A stretch of DNA of 64,000 nucleotides from Kribbella italica (GCF_014205135.1 NZ_JACHMY010000001.1:1860001-1924000), one strand, 5' to 3'. Shown: positions 8,522 to 18,634, numbered from the stretch's first letter. Made by a program: numbers and translations. Notes: generated by a model not told the origin, from the letters alone.

Positions 8522-9892
8522 TCAGGTCCGAGGTATGGGGCGGTCCGCAACAGAACCGTCGGGGGACCGCAACGTGTGGCTCGGCGTGCCGACCGGTGTC
8601 GTGCTCGGCGTGACCACCGGGGTCTCGGTCGGAGTGGGCGTGGGAGTCGGGGTCGGGGTGACCGGGGGAGTGACGGGCGGAGTCACCGGGGTCGGCGGCA
8701 CCAGGTAGAGCAACTTGTTCGGCGAACCGGTGCCGGGGTCCTGCACCGCGTCCGAGGTCGCTGCCTCCAGCAACGCCGTCGACACCTGCTCCGGCGTCGC
8801 CTCCGGGTTGTCGGCCAGGTAGAGCGCGATCGCCCCGGCGACGTGCGGCGTCGCCATCGAGGTGCCGCTCTTGGTCTCCGTTGCCTCCGGCCCGGTGATG
8901 CCGACCGACTCGATGTCGACGCCGGGGCCGAACAGGTCGACGCAGGGGCCGTAGTTGGAGAAGTTCGCCCGGGTGTCGCTCCGGTCGGTCGCGCCGACGG
9001 TGACCGCGGACGGCTCCCGGGACGGCGACACCCCGCAGGCGTCCGCGCTTTCGTTGCCAGCGGCAACGGCGTAGCTGATGCCGGAGGCCACCGACGCCTT
9101 GACCGCCGCGTCCAGGGCCGGGTCGCTGCTGCCGCCGAGGCTCATGTTCGCGACGGCGGGCTTGACCGCGTTCGCCGTGACCCAGTCGACGCCGGCCAGC
9201 ACCGTCTCGGTCGTGCCGTTGCCGGAGCAGTCGAGCACCCGGACACCGACCACCTTCGCCGCCTTCGCGACGCCGTACTGCGTGCCCGCGATGGTCCCCG
9301 CGACGTGGCTGCCGTGACCGATGCAGTCGACACCGTTCTGGCCGTCGCCGAGCGTGTCCGTACCGATCGAGGCGCGGCCACCGAAGTCCTGGTGCTCGGC
9401 GTAGATGCCGGTGTCGATCACGTACGCGTGCACGGTGCTGGCCGTGGTGTCGGACTCGAACTTCTCGTCCAGCGGCAGCGTGCGCTGGTCGGTGCGGTCG
9501 AGGCCCCACGGCGGATCGTCCTGGGTCGCCTTCAGTGCCTGGTTCTGCTGGACGAAGCCGACGCGGGGATCGGCCGCGAGCTGCTCCGCCTGCTCCGCGC
9601 TCATCGCCGCCGAGAAACCGCGGACCGACGCGTGGAACTCGCGGCGTACCGTCACGTCGTACGTCGAGGCGAGGCTGCGGTTGGTCGCCCGGGTCAGTTC
9701 GGCCGACGGCGTCCCGCTGAGCACGACGATGTAGCTGCCGGGCACCGCTGCCGGGGAGTTCGCCTCCCGGATCAACGGCGCGAAGCGGTCGACGTCCAGC
9801 GCGACCCGCGCGGCCGCGGGCAGGGCCGGAGCGCAGACCAGGACGGCGGCGAAGGCGGCCGTCAGGCCGCGCGAGTTCGTGGACAGCTTCAT
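8522..9892 (-). CDS. Secreted subtilisin-like serine protease with Pro/Thr-rich tail (S8)
   Basis: This 456-residue exported protease is a tandem paralog of the downstream gene. It has a signal peptide (FAAVLVCAPALPAAA), an I9-type propeptide (SYIVVLSGTPSAELTRA) and a proteinase K-like catalytic domain with VIDTGIYAEH, GHGSHVAGT and, at Ser345, SGTSMATPHVAGA. After the catalytic domain a TPTPTPTP-type repeat forms a C-terminal extension of about 60 residues that has no membrane anchor or LPXTG signal. The ATG at 9892 has AGGAG five bases upstream and starts the signal peptide. The paralogs are separated by about 105 bases and read in the same direction, so a recent duplication is likely. Confidence 0.92.
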   Translation of the reverse strand: MKLSTNSRGLTAAFAAVLVCAPALPAAARVALDVDRFAPLIREANSPAAVPGSYIVVLSGTPSAELTRATNRSLASTYDVTVRREFHASVRGFSAAMSAEQAEQLAADPRVGFVQQNQALKATQDDPPWGLDRTDQRTLPLDEKFESDTTASTVHAYVIDTGIYAEHQDFGGRASIGTDTLGDGQNGVDCIGHGSHVAGTIAGTQYGVAKAAKVVGVRVLDCSGNGTTETVLAGVDWVTANAVKPAVANMSLGGSSDPALDAAVKASVASGISYAVAAGNESADACGVSPSREPSAVTVGATDRSDTRANFSNYGPCVDLFGPGVDIESVGITGPEATETKSGTSMATPHVAGAIALYLADNPEATPEQVSTALLEAATSDAVQDPGTGSPNKLLYLVPPTPVTPPVTPPVTPTPTPTPTPTETPVVTPSTTPVGTPSHTLRSPDGSVADRPIPRT

Positions 9893-9934
9893 GGAGGCTC
9901 CTGACTCGGCACACAGCGGGTCAGGTTTCACGCT

Positions 9935-9954
9935 AAAACCGGGCCGCCGCCCGG
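9935..9954 (-). terminator. Intrinsic terminator of the DUF6194 gene
   Basis: Read on the minus strand, CCGGGC, a four-base loop and GCCCGG (9954-9939) are followed directly by TTTT. This is a classic stem plus U-run just downstream of the minus-strand gene ending at 10015. Confidence 0.7.
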
Positions 9955-10014
9955 CCGCGCCACCGATCGGGAGCAGAGGAGAAGCCGTAACACGATCTCA
10001 GCCCGGCCGAGACG

Positions 10015-10425
10015 TCAGCGCCTCCGGAAGTTCTCGTACTTCCGGACGGCGAACCGGTAGGCCAACTCGGCCAGGGGTTCGAGCTCCTTCAGGGTCGCCT
10101 CCGACGGCGACACGACGCAGATCCAGTACTGCGGGGCGTACACCGGATGCGGCAGGACGACGTCGAGCGCCGTGTGGTCGACGGCTTCGGGCGCGGCCGG
10201 GAACAGCTTGAGGTAGTCGGCCTTCGGCAGACCGAGGTTGAGCCGCTCGACGCCGGGGCGGTCGAGGTGCGAGGCGGAGTCGTAGGCGTCGGAGGTGACC
10301 AGAGTGGCCCAGGGCATCTGGCGCTCGGGTGGGAGATCGCCGGCCGGGTCGTAGATCCAGAAGGTGTCGCCGTTCGCGGTCAGGGTCCGGCCGCCGGGCC
10401 GGTCGAGGTACTGGTCGAGGTTCAT
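10015..10425 (-). CDS. DUF6194 family protein
   Basis: This is a 136-residue cytoplasmic protein of unknown function. The sequence (MNLDQYLDRPGGRTLTANGD, then YDPAGDLPPERQMPWATLVTS and VVLPHPVYAPQYWICVVSPS) matches my memory of the actinobacterial DUF6194 family. The ATG at 10425 was chosen over a longer frame reaching 10533, because the longer frame would run through the uvrC promoter and start codon. GAAGG lies just upstream. It is transcribed divergently from uvrC and is closed by its own terminator. Confidence 0.8.
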   Translation of the reverse strand: MNLDQYLDRPGGRTLTANGDTFWIYDPAGDLPPERQMPWATLVTSDAYDSASHLDRPGVERLNLGLPKADYLKLFPAAPEAVDHTALDVVLPHPVYAPQYWICVVSPSEATLKELEPLAELAYRFAVRKYENFRRR

Positions 10426-10492
10426 GCCTTCAAGCGTCTCATTGAAGCTGCAGTAGAGACTTTTGCGCGCTGACGGCAGTACTGGCGAGCAC

Positions 10493-10514
10493 TGTCGGCG
10501 GGGCGAACTAGGGT
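10493..10514 (+). promoter_or_regulatory. Candidate PafBC-type (RecA-independent) damage promoter of uvrC
   Basis: TGTCGGCG at 10493-10500, eight bases, then TAGGGT at 10509-10514. From memory the actinobacterial RecA-independent DNA-damage motif is TTGTCRGTG-N8-TAnnnT. Seven of nine bases of the first box fit, and the spacing and the -10 box fit fully. The uvrC GTG begins seven bases after the -10 box, so the transcript may be leaderless. Confidence 0.5.
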
Positions 10515-10520
10515 GGTGCG

Positions 10521-12542
10521 GTGGCTGATCCATCGTCCTACCGCCCGGCGCCCGGCTCCATCCCCGACTCGCCCGGGGTGTACCGCTTCAGCGACGCCGG
10601 CGGCCGGGTGATCTACGTCGGGAAGGCGAAGAACCTGCGCGCCCGGCTGTCGTCGTACTTCCAGGACCTGGCGAACCTGCACCCGCGGACCCAGTCGATG
10701 GTGACGACCGCGGCGAAGGTCGACTGGACGGTCGTCTCGACCGAGGTCGAGTCGCTGCAGCTGGAGTACTCCTGGATCAAGGAGTACGACCCGAGGTTCA
10801 ACGTGAAGTACCGGGACGACAAGTCCTACCCGTGGCTGGCGATCACCCTCAACGAGGAGTACCCGCGGGTGATGGTCGGCCGCGGCCCGAAGAAGAAGGG
10901 CGTGCGCTACTTCGGCCCGTACAGCCACGCCTGGGCGATCCGCGAGACCGTCGACCTGCTGCTGCGGGTCTTCCCGATGCGCTCGTGCAGCAAGGGCGTC
11001 TTCAACCGGCACCGCCAGATGGGCCGGCCCTGCCTGCTCGGCTACATCGGCAAGTGCGCCGCGCCCTGCACCGGCCAGGTCAGCCAGGAGGAGCACCTCA
11101 AGATCGTCGAGGACTTCTCCGCGTTCCTGTCCGGCCAGACCGCGACGTACGTGCGCCGCCTGGAGAAGGAGATGAAGGCCGCCGCGGCCGAGCTGGAGTA
11201 CGAGCGGGCCGCGAAGATCCGCGACGACCTGTCCGCGCTGGACAAGGCCCTGGCCAAGAACGCGGTCGTGCTCGGCGACGGCACCGACACCGACGTGGTC
11301 GCGCTCAGCGAGGACCCGCTCGAGGTCGCGGTGCAGATCTTCTACGTCCGCGGTGGGCGGATCCGCGGTCAGCGCGGGTTCATCGCCGACAAGGCCGACG
11401 GGACGGCGAGGACCGGCGACCTGGTGTCACGGTTCATCCAGCAGATGTACGCCACCGAGACCGCCGACGCGGTCCCGCGGGAGATCCTCGTGCCCGTCGT
11501 ACCGGACGACGAGGCGGCGCTGACCGAGTGGCTGTCGGAGCGGCGCGGCTCGCGGGTCGCGATCCGGATGCCGCAGCGTGGCGACAAGAAGGACCTGATG
11601 GAGACCGTCGCGCGCAACGCGCTGCAGACGCTCACCATGCACAAGACCAAGCGGGCCAGCGATCTGACCACCCGCAACCTGGCGCTGGAGGAGATCCAGG
11701 CCGCGCTCGAGCTGCCCGAGGCGCCGCTGCGGATGGAGTGCTACGACGTCTCCAACCTGCAGGGCACCGAGGTGGTCGCCTCGATGGTGGTCTTCGAGGA
11801 CGGCCTGCCGCGCAAGAGCGAGTACCGGCGGTTCGTGATCAAGGGCGTCGAGGGCCAGAACGACGTCGCCTCGATCGCCGAGGTGCTGACCCGCAGGTTC
11901 AAGCGGATGCTGGACGAGCGGGTCAACGTCCCCGACGGCGAGGACCCGACCGCCAACCTGATCGACCCGGAGACCGGACGGGCGAAGAAGTTCTCGTACG
12001 TGCCGGGCCTGGTCGTCGTCGACGGTGGTCCGCCGCAGGTCGCGGCCGCGCGGCAGGCGATGGACGAGCTCGGGCTCGGCGACATCCCGGTCTGCGGTCT
12101 GGCCAAGCGGCTGGAGGAGGTCTGGCTGCCCGACGAGGAGGACCCGGTGATCTTCTCCCGGACCTCCGAGGGGCTCTACCTGCTCCAGCGGCTGCGCGAC
12201 GAGGCGCACCGGTTCGCCATCACCCACCACCGCAGCCGGCGCTCGAAGACGATGGTGGAGAGCGTGCTGGACGACGTACCGGGGCTCGGTGAGGTCCGTC
12301 GCAAGACGCTGCTGCGGCACTTCGGGTCGCTGCGCAAGCTCCGCGGGGCGACCGTCGACGAGGTTGCGGAGCTGCCCGGGTTCGGCCGTCGTACGGCGGA
12401 GTCGGTGGTCCTGGCAGTGAACGCTGCGGCAACGAAGGCCGACACCGGCCGGGCGCCGTCGGTGAACACCGCCACAGGCGAGATACTGGACGACGACGGA
12501 CCGGGGCCCGCCGGTCCGCCGAACGGGGAGAACCTGAACTGA
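10521..12542 (+). CDS. uvrC: Excinuclease ABC subunit C
   Basis: UvrC makes both incisions around a DNA lesion in nucleotide excision repair, after loading by UvrA and UvrB. The 673-residue protein has an N-terminal GIY-YIG nuclease domain ([20 protein letters not shown], residues about 20-40) and a UvrB-interacting UVR segment near residue 210 ([20 protein letters not shown]). An RNase H-like second nuclease domain follows ([20 protein letters not shown]), then C-terminal helix-hairpin-helix motifs ([13 protein letters not shown]). It starts the conserved uvrC-rapZ-yvcK-whiA cluster. The GTG start has no clear ribosome binding site, which fits a leaderless message. Confidence 0.96.
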   Translation: MADPSSYRPAPGSIPDSPGVYRFSDAGGRVIYVGKAKNLRARLSSYFQDLANLHPRTQSMVTTAAKVDWTVVSTEVESLQLEYSWIKEYDPRFNVKYRDDKSYPWLAITLNEEYPRVMVGRGPKKKGVRYFGPYSHAWAIRETVDLLLRVFPMRSCSKGVFNRHRQMGRPCLLGYIGKCAAPCTGQVSQEEHLKIVEDFSAFLSGQTATYVRRLEKEMKAAAAELEYERAAKIRDDLSALDKALAKNAVVLGDGTDTDVVALSEDPLEVAVQIFYVRGGRIRGQRGFIADKADGTARTGDLVSRFIQQMYATETADAVPREILVPVVPDDEAALTEWLSERRGSRVAIRMPQRGDKKDLMETVARNALQTLTMHKTKRASDLTTRNLALEEIQAALELPEAPLRMECYDVSNLQGTEVVASMVVFEDGLPRKSEYRRFVIKGVEGQNDVASIAEVLTRRFKRMLDERVNVPDGEDPTANLIDPETGRAKKFSYVPGLVVVDGGPPQVAAARQAMDELGLGDIPVCGLAKRLEEVWLPDEEDPVIFSRTSEGLYLLQRLRDEAHRFAITHHRSRRSKTMVESVLDDVPGLGEVRRKTLLRHFGSLRKLRGATVDEVAELPGFGRRTAESVVLAVNAAATKADTGRAPSVNTATGEILDDDGPGPAGPPNGENLN

Positions 12543-13408
12543 TGGACGAGTCGAGCGGCAACCTGATCATCGTGTCCGGAATGTCCGGCGCGGGCCGGAG
12601 CTCGGTCGCGGACGTGCTGGAGGACCTCGGCTGGTTCGTGGTCGACAACCTGCCACCGATGTTCCTGACCACGATCGTCGAGCAGGTCGTCGGCACCGGA
12701 GCGTCGCCGCGGCTCGCGGTGGTGGTCGACGTCCGGACCGGGATGTTCTTCGACGAGCTCGGGTCCGCGCTGGAGGACCTGCGGACCAAGGGGTACCGGC
12801 CGCAGGTGCTGTTCCTGGAGGCCTCCGACGACGTGATCGTGCGCCGGCAGGAGAGCGTCCGGCGGCCGCACCCGCTGCAGGGCGAAGGCCGGCTGCTGAC
12901 CGGAATCCAGCGCGAGCGCGCGCTGCTCGGGGACATCCGGGCCGGCGCCGACCTGGTGATCGACACCTCGAACCTGAACATCCACCAGCTCGCCGCGAAG
13001 ATCGTGAACGCCTTCGGCGACGAGGAGAACGCCGAGCTGCGGGCGACCGTGGTGTCGTTCGGGTTCAAGTACGGCATCCCGGTCGACGCCGACGTGGTGG
13101 CCGACATGCGGTTCGTCCCGAACCCGTACTGGCAGCCCGACCTGCGCCCGATGACCGGGCAGGACAAACCTGTGTCAGACTTCGTCCTCGGTCATCCGCT
13201 GGCCCAGCAGTTCCTGCAGAACTACGGGGACGTGCTGGACACCCTGCGGACCGGCTATCTGAACGAGGGCAAACGGTTCGTCACGGTCGCGATCGGCTGC
13301 ACCGGTGGAAAGCACCGGAGCGTCGCGATGGCCGAGGAGATCGGGCGCCGGCTGCGCGAGAAGGGGTCACCGACGTTGGTGGTGCACAGAGATCTGGGGC
13401 GGGAGTGA
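12542..13408 (+). CDS. rapZ: RapZ-family nucleotide-binding protein
   Basis: RapZ/YvcJ is a P-loop protein that in Proteobacteria guides RNase E to the sRNA GlmZ. Its actinobacterial role is less clear. The 288-residue protein has the P-loop VSGMSGAGRSSVADVL, in which Arg replaces the usual Lys (I recall this being common in actinobacteria), and the family C-terminal domain with GCTGGKHRSVAMAEEIGRRL. The start codon shares one base with the uvrC stop (TGATG), so translation is coupled. It overlaps yvcK by four bases. Confidence 0.93.
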   Translation: MDESSGNLIIVSGMSGAGRSSVADVLEDLGWFVVDNLPPMFLTTIVEQVVGTGASPRLAVVVDVRTGMFFDELGSALEDLRTKGYRPQVLFLEASDDVIVRRQESVRRPHPLQGEGRLLTGIQRERALLGDIRAGADLVIDTSNLNIHQLAAKIVNAFGDEENAELRATVVSFGFKYGIPVDADVVADMRFVPNPYWQPDLRPMTGQDKPVSDFVLGHPLAQQFLQNYGDVLDTLRTGYLNEGKRFVTVAIGCTGGKHRSVAMAEEIGRRLREKGSPTLVVHRDLGRE

Positions 13409-14346
13409 CGAGGGCCCCACGGGTCGTCGCACTGGGCGGCGGGCATGGCCTCGCCGCATCGCTGTCTGCCCTGCGGCAGGTCACTGACCAGCTGACCGCT
13501 GTTGTCACGGTTGCTGACAATGGTGGGTCTTCGGGCCGGTTGCGCCAGGAGCTGGGTGTGCTGCCGCCAGGGGATCTGCGGATGGCGCTGGCCGCGCTGT
13601 GCCGGGACGACGAGTGGGGCCGGACGTGGGCCGACGTGCTGCAGCACCGGTTCCGCAGCGATGGTGCCCTGCACGACCACGCGGTCGGGAACCTGCTGAT
13701 CGTCGCCTTGTGGGAGCTGCTGGGCGAAGCCGTCGACGGGCTCGACTGGGTCGGTCGGCTGCTCGGGGCCCAGGGGCGGGTGCTGCCGATGTCCGCCGTA
13801 CCGCTGGACATCACCGCACGGGTGATCGGGCTGGATCCGCTGCATCCCGAGGCGGTCGCTGAGATCCGCGGGCAGACCGAGGTCGCGACGACCGAGGGGC
13901 ATGTGGTCGACGTCGCGCTCGACCCGGCCGATCCGCCGGCTTGTCCGGAGGCGTTGGTCGCTGTGGCCGAGGCCGACTGGGTTGTCGTCGGGCCTGGGTC
14001 GTGGTTCACGTCGGTGATCCCTAACCTGCTGGTCCCGGCGCTGTGCCGTGGGCTGGAGCAGACGAGCGCGCGGCGGTTGGTCACGCTCAACCTGGGGGAG
14101 CAGAAGGGCGAGACCGACGGGTTCTCGCCGGAGACGCACCTCGAGGTGCTCGCCGCGCACGCTCCAGAGCTGCGTATCGACGTGGTGCTGGCCGACGAGG
14201 GACATGTCCCCGACCCGGCGTCTTTGCGCCGTACGGCGGCCTCGCTGGGCGCTGAACTGGTGATCGCCGACATCGCCGACGACCAGCAGGTGCTGCACCA
14301 CGATCCGGCCAAGCTGGCCAAGATCTACCGCGAACTCTTCGCCTGA
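13405..14346 (+). CDS. yvcK: YvcK/CofD-like UDP-sugar-binding protein
   Basis: YvcK-type proteins bind UDP-GlcNAc and are needed for normal cell-wall growth on gluconeogenic carbon sources. In Mtb the homolog is often called CuvA. The 313-residue protein opens with the family motif VVALGGGHGLAASLSALRQ and continues with VTVADNGGSSGRLRQELG, the nucleotide-binding Rossmann part. GTG overlaps the rapZ stop by four bases. In most actinobacteria whiA follows directly. Here a sigma-factor cassette on the other strand lies in between. Confidence 0.93.
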   Translation: MTRAPRVVALGGGHGLAASLSALRQVTDQLTAVVTVADNGGSSGRLRQELGVLPPGDLRMALAALCRDDEWGRTWADVLQHRFRSDGALHDHAVGNLLIVALWELLGEAVDGLDWVGRLLGAQGRVLPMSAVPLDITARVIGLDPLHPEAVAEIRGQTEVATTEGHVVDVALDPADPPACPEALVAVAEADWVVVGPGSWFTSVIPNLLVPALCRGLEQTSARRLVTLNLGEQKGETDGFSPETHLEVLAAHAPELRIDVVLADEGHVPDPASLRRTAASLGAELVIADIADDQQVLHHDPAKLAKIYRELFA

Positions 14347-14354
14347 ACCCAGGT

Positions 14355-14380
14355 GGCCCCGACCCCCTCAGATCGGGGCC
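14355..14380. terminator. Bidirectional terminator between yvcK and the sigma cassette
   Basis: GGCCCCGA at 14355-14362 pairs exactly with TCGGGGCC at 14373-14380 between two convergent genes. An outer GAACCC/GGGTTC pair can extend the stem. Confidence 0.7.
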
Positions 14381-14389
14381 GCCCGGGGT

Positions 14390-15235
14390 TCAGCGCTTCG
14401 GGAAGATCGGCGCGCGCTCGACGGTCTTGCCGCCGGGGACGCCGACCTGGTCGTTCTGGAACGGGTTCGCGTTGAAGCGGGCGACCTCGCGGCCCTGGGC
14501 GTCGGAGAAGATCGCCCAGATCGGCGCCGACGGGTCGCCGACGGCGGTCCGGCGCGACGCCCACAGGAAGAAGCCGTTCTCGACCACGGCCGGCGAGGAG
14601 ACGCCGTCGCTGGTCAGGAAGTCCACCTTCGCGACACCACGCGGTACGACGCCCCGGGAGCCGTTGTGATCGGCCCACACGACGTACGGCTTGTCGTCCG
14701 CGACGCCCTGCCGCAGGTAGTCGTCGCTCGGCGTCCCGGCGCCGGCGTTGTCCAGGCAGTACGCGTAGCGCTTCTGGTCGGGCGAGACCAGGATCGCGCT
14801 CACCCAGCTCGCGGAGGCCTGGGTCAGGGCGACCTTCCAGCCGGAGATCGACTCCGAGCCGCCACCGGCCTTCGCCGCGCTCTGCCGGTACTGGCCGTCG
14901 GCGGGCTGGCAGCGCGCGATCACCTGCGCGTCGGACAGCGTGCTCTTCGCGGGCAGCACCTCGGTGGCTTTGCCCGTCTTCGGGTCGAGACTGACCGTGG
15001 TCTCCGGCGCGGGCAGGCCGAGACCGGCGACCGGTGCCTCGTCGTCCTGACCGGGCAGGACGGCCACCGCGGTGGCCACACCGGCGACCGCGATCGCGCT
15101 GACGGCGACCGCGCTGATCCGGCGCAGCCGCTGGCCGCGGCGGCCCCGGCGTACGACGTCGTCGACGGTGTGCCGCATCGGCGCGGCCGAGTCGTCCGCC
15201 GCGTCGACCAGCAGGTCCTCGATGTCGCTGCTCAT
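14390..15235 (-). CDS. Single-pass membrane protein paired with an ECF sigma factor (candidate anti-sigma)
   Basis: This is a 281-residue protein of unrecognised family. Residues 1 to about 38 are cytoplasmic and charged (MSSDIEDLLVDAADDSAAPM, then DDVVRRGRRGQRLRR). One transmembrane helix follows (ISAVAVSAIAVAGVATAVAVL), then an extracytoplasmic domain of about 215 residues. The gene overlaps the sigma-factor stop by four bases (ATGA), the usual arrangement of a sigma factor and its membrane-bound antagonist. No zinc anti-sigma motif (HxxxCxxC) is present in the short cytoplasmic part, so the anti-sigma role is inference from gene order. The outer domain might sense a ligand. Confidence 0.75.
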   Translation of the reverse strand: MSSDIEDLLVDAADDSAAPMRHTVDDVVRRGRRGQRLRRISAVAVSAIAVAGVATAVAVLPGQDDEAPVAGLGLPAPETTVSLDPKTGKATEVLPAKSTLSDAQVIARCQPADGQYRQSAAKAGGGSESISGWKVALTQASASWVSAILVSPDQKRYAYCLDNAGAGTPSDDYLRQGVADDKPYVVWADHNGSRGVVPRGVAKVDFLTSDGVSSPAVVENGFFLWASRRTAVGDPSAPIWAIFSDAQGREVARFNANPFQNDQVGVPGGKTVERAPIFPKR

Positions 15236-15786
15236 GACAGAACCCCTTCGTTGTTGTTGGCCGGAGCCCTGTCGCCGGCCGGCTCGCCCGTGCCGGGCGC
15301 CGGTCGCTTCAGCTGCTCGCGCAGTGCGGTGAGACCGCGGGAGGTCTGGCTCTTGACCGCGCCGGTGCCGATCCCGAGCACCTGAGCGGTCTCCTCGATG
15401 CTGAGGTCGGCGTAGTGCCGCAGGACCACGCAGGCGCGCTGCCGGTCCGGCAGCCCGGTCAGCGCCTGGACGACCGCGAGCCGCTCGTCGACGGCGCCGG
15501 AGTGGTCGGCCAGCAACTGGTCCGGCACAGCGTCGTCGGAGAACTCCCGGCGCCAGGGCCGCTTGGCCTGGTCGAGCACCACCGAGACCACCGCGCGGTG
15601 GGCATAGGTGGTCAGCCCGGCGTCGTGGTCCAACCGGTCCCACGCGCGGTAGATCCGGACCAGGGCGTCCTGGGCCGCGTCCTCGGCGCGGTGCCAGTCA
15701 CCGCACATCAGGTACGCCGTACGGCGCAGGCGGCGCAGGGCCGCTTCGGCGAACTCGGTGAAGTCCGCCTCACTGCGTCGTCGCAT
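15232..15786 (-). CDS. SigE-family ECF RNA polymerase sigma factor
   Basis: This is an extracytoplasmic-function sigma factor of 184 residues. Region 2 is FTEFAEAALRRLRRTAYLMC followed by GDWHRAEDAAQDALVRIYRAW. Region 4 is VQALTGLPDRQRACVVLRHY followed by LSIEETAQVLGIGTGAVKS, a typical helix-turn-helix. The ATG at 15786 has GGAGG close upstream. A long frame continuing to 17037 was discarded because it runs antisense through whiA. The gene is co-transcribed with a membrane partner and inserted, in reverse orientation, between yvcK and whiA. Confidence 0.92.
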   Translation of the reverse strand: MRRRSEADFTEFAEAALRRLRRTAYLMCGDWHRAEDAAQDALVRIYRAWDRLDHDAGLTTYAHRAVVSVVLDQAKRPWRREFSDDAVPDQLLADHSGAVDERLAVVQALTGLPDRQRACVVLRHYADLSIEETAQVLGIGTGAVKSQTSRGLTALREQLKRPAPGTGEPAGDRAPANNNEGVLS

Positions 15787-15813
15787 CGTGCTCCTCCCGT
15801 GGCTGTCGGAAGA

Positions 15814-15843
15814 GGAACGACAGCCGTACCCCGAAAGGTTGCC
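15814..15843 (-). promoter_or_regulatory. Candidate ECF-type promoter of the sigma operon
   Basis: On the minus strand GGCAACC (15843-15837), 17 bases, then CGTTCC (15819-15814) lie 27 bases before the sigma-factor ATG. The boxes resemble ECF promoters (GCAACC / CGTT), which would mean autoregulation. This is pattern resemblance only. Confidence 0.4.
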
Positions 15844-15966
15844 ACGAACGTGGGAATGCCGCGTAACACCGATGGAGTTGGGGGAGTTGGACCCTAGGAC
15901 CGCGGGTGGCGGGGCTGGTCCGGATAGCGGGCGAGGGTCTTTGACAGCAGTGGGAGGATTTCGTAC

Positions 15967-16950
15967 ATGGCGATGACAGCACAGGTGAAGTCCGAGCTGA
16001 CCAGCATCCAGGTCACCAAACCCTGCTGCCGCAAGGCCGAGGTCTCCTCGGTCCTGCGATTCGCGGGTGGGCTGCACCTCGTCTCCGGCCGGATCGTCGT
16101 GGAGGCCGAGCTGGACAGCGCTCGGGCCGCCCGGCGGCTGCGCAAGGACATCGCGGAGATCTTCGGCCACCCGTCCGAGGTGGTGGTGATCTCCCCGTCC
16201 GGGATCCGCAAGCAGACCAAGTACGTCGTCCGCGTGGTCCGCGACGGTGACGCGCTGGCCCGGCAGACCGGCCTCGTCGACAACCGCGGCCGTCCGGTCC
16301 GCGGCCTGCCGCCCGCGGTGGTGTCCGGCGCCTCCTGCGACGCCGTGGCGGCCTGGCGCGGGGCGTTCCTGGCGCACGGCTCGCTGACCGAGCCCGGGCG
16401 CTCCTCGTCGCTCGAGGTGACCTGCCCGGGGCCGGAGGCGGCGCTGGCGCTGGTCGGTGCCGCGCGGCGGCTCGGGATCGGTTCCAAGGCGCGCGAGGTG
16501 CGCAACGTCGACCGCGTGGTGATCCGCGACGGTGACGCGATCGGCGCGCTGCTGACGCGGCTGGGTGCGCACGAGTCGGTGCTGGCGTGGGAGGAGCGCC
16601 GGATGCGCCGCGAGGTGCGCGCGACGGCGAACCGCCTGGCGAACTTCGACGACGCGAACCTGCGCCGCTCGGCGCGGGCCGCGGTCGCGGCCGGGGCGCG
16701 GGTGGAGCGGGCGCTGGAGATCCTCGGCAACGACGTACCGGATCACCTGCAGGTCGCGGGCAAGCTGCGGCTGGAGCACAAGCAGGCGAGCCTCGAGGAG
16801 CTCGGTCAGCTGCACGAGCCGGCGCTGACCAAGGACGCCGTCGCGGGCCGGATCCGGCGGCTGCTGGCGATGGCCGACAAGCGCGCCTCCGACCTCGGGA
16901 TCCCCAACACCGAGGCCAACCTGACGCCGGAGATGCTCGACCCGGCCTGA
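15967..16950 (+). CDS. whiA: DNA-binding protein WhiA
   Basis: WhiA is the sporulation and cell-division regulator that acts with WhiB in Streptomyces. It is conserved across Gram-positive bacteria. The 327-residue protein has the degenerate LAGLIDADG homing-endonuclease-like N-terminal domain (starting [14 protein letters not shown], with [18 protein letters not shown]) and the C-terminal helix-turn-helix DNA-binding domain ([20 protein letters not shown]). GGAGG lies about nine bases before the ATG. It is separated from yvcK by the inserted sigma cassette, so it needs its own promoter; TTGACA at 15940-15945 may be too close to the start to serve. Confidence 0.95.
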   Translation: MAMTAQVKSELTSIQVTKPCCRKAEVSSVLRFAGGLHLVSGRIVVEAELDSARAARRLRKDIAEIFGHPSEVVVISPSGIRKQTKYVVRVVRDGDALARQTGLVDNRGRPVRGLPPAVVSGASCDAVAAWRGAFLAHGSLTEPGRSSSLEVTCPGPEAALALVGAARRLGIGSKAREVRNVDRVVIRDGDAIGALLTRLGAHESVLAWEERRMRREVRATANRLANFDDANLRRSARAAVAAGARVERALEILGNDVPDHLQVAGKLRLEHKQASLEELGQLHEPALTKDAVAGRIRRLLAMADKRASDLGIPNTEANLTPEMLDPA

Positions 16951-17048
16951 TCGTGTCCGTTCCGTGTCGTCGGCCCGGTTGACCGAAAGCCCTGCGCTGC
17001 TTGGATTGCCGGACGGGGAGAAACCACCCGACGACATGCTGAGGACTG

Positions 17049-17408
17049 ATGGGTACAGCCAAAGAAGAAGCCGAAGCCAGGGACCGGATCGAGCAGGAAG
17101 CGATCAAGCGGCAGGCCGATGCGCTGAAGAAGGCGGACGCGGAGAAGAGCAAGAACAAGATGGTCGCCGACCCGTCCGCGGGTGTCGGCTGGCCGGACGA
17201 CGCGGTGAGCCCCAGCACCGGGCCGGTCACCGAGATCGCCGGGAAGCTCGGGGTGGGGCCGGGCGCCGACCTGGCCCTCGCCCAGCGACTGCTCGACTCC
17301 GGCCGTCGCCCGGCCGACGCGCCGACGAGCACTCCGCGCGGCGACGGCGCCACAGCGCGCATCGGCGCGGCGCTCAACCGTCCGGCGACGCCCGCCGTGG
17401 AGCGCTAG
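17049..17408 (+). CDS. Small charged hypothetical protein
   Basis: This is a 119-residue protein that I do not recognise. Residues 1 to about 38 form a very charged helix (KEEAEARDRIEQEAIKRQAD), and the rest is Pro/Ala/Gly-rich and probably flexible. There is no signal peptide or membrane segment. GAGGA just before the ATG and a clean hairpin terminator after the stop support a real gene. Its position between whiA and gap is not part of the common actinobacterial order as I know it. Confidence 0.55.
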   Translation: MGTAKEEAEARDRIEQEAIKRQADALKKADAEKSKNKMVADPSAGVGWPDDAVSPSTGPVTEIAGKLGVGPGADLALAQRLLDSGRRPADAPTSTPRGDGATARIGAALNRPATPAVER

Positions 17409-17443
17409 CGGTTCACCAGTAGGACCAGTGGTATTCACGTGGC

Positions 17444-17466
17444 GGCCCCGGGGAAACTCCGGGGCC
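17444..17466 (+). terminator. Hairpin terminator upstream of gap
   Basis: GGCCCCGG at 17444-17451 pairs exactly with CCGGGGCC at 17459-17466 around a seven-base loop, 35 bases after the small charged gene. It separates that gene from the glycolytic operon. Confidence 0.7.
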
Positions 17467-17557
17467 CTCGTGCGTGGGGTGGTCTGGTCCGGTGGTCTAC
17501 GCCGCGGTGGGGTGGTCTCATGTGGACGCTACCAGTGGATCAAGTGGGCTGTTGGGC

Positions 17558-17563
17558 TAGTGT
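17558..17563 (+). promoter_or_regulatory. Candidate -10 box of the gap operon
   Basis: TAGTGT with a weak -35 (GTGGAT, 17535-17540) at 17-base spacing. It would give a leader of about 44 bases before gap, with AAGGAG at 17599-17604 as ribosome binding site. Confidence 0.4.
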
Positions 17564-17574
17564 TTCGGCTGTAG

Positions 17575-18618
<1,044 letters not shown>

Positions 18619-18634
18619 CGTTCCACCACCCACA

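Noticed and set aside
8590..8700. GTGGGCGTGGGAGTCGGGG-like repeat as a G-quadruplex or regulatory repeat
   Set aside because: It encodes the TPTPTP tail of the upstream subtilisin on the minus strand. Any other role would be speculation.
15787..17037. Long upstream extension of the sigma-factor frame
   Set aside because: It runs antisense through whiA, and the conserved sigma region 2 begins at the ATG at 15786.
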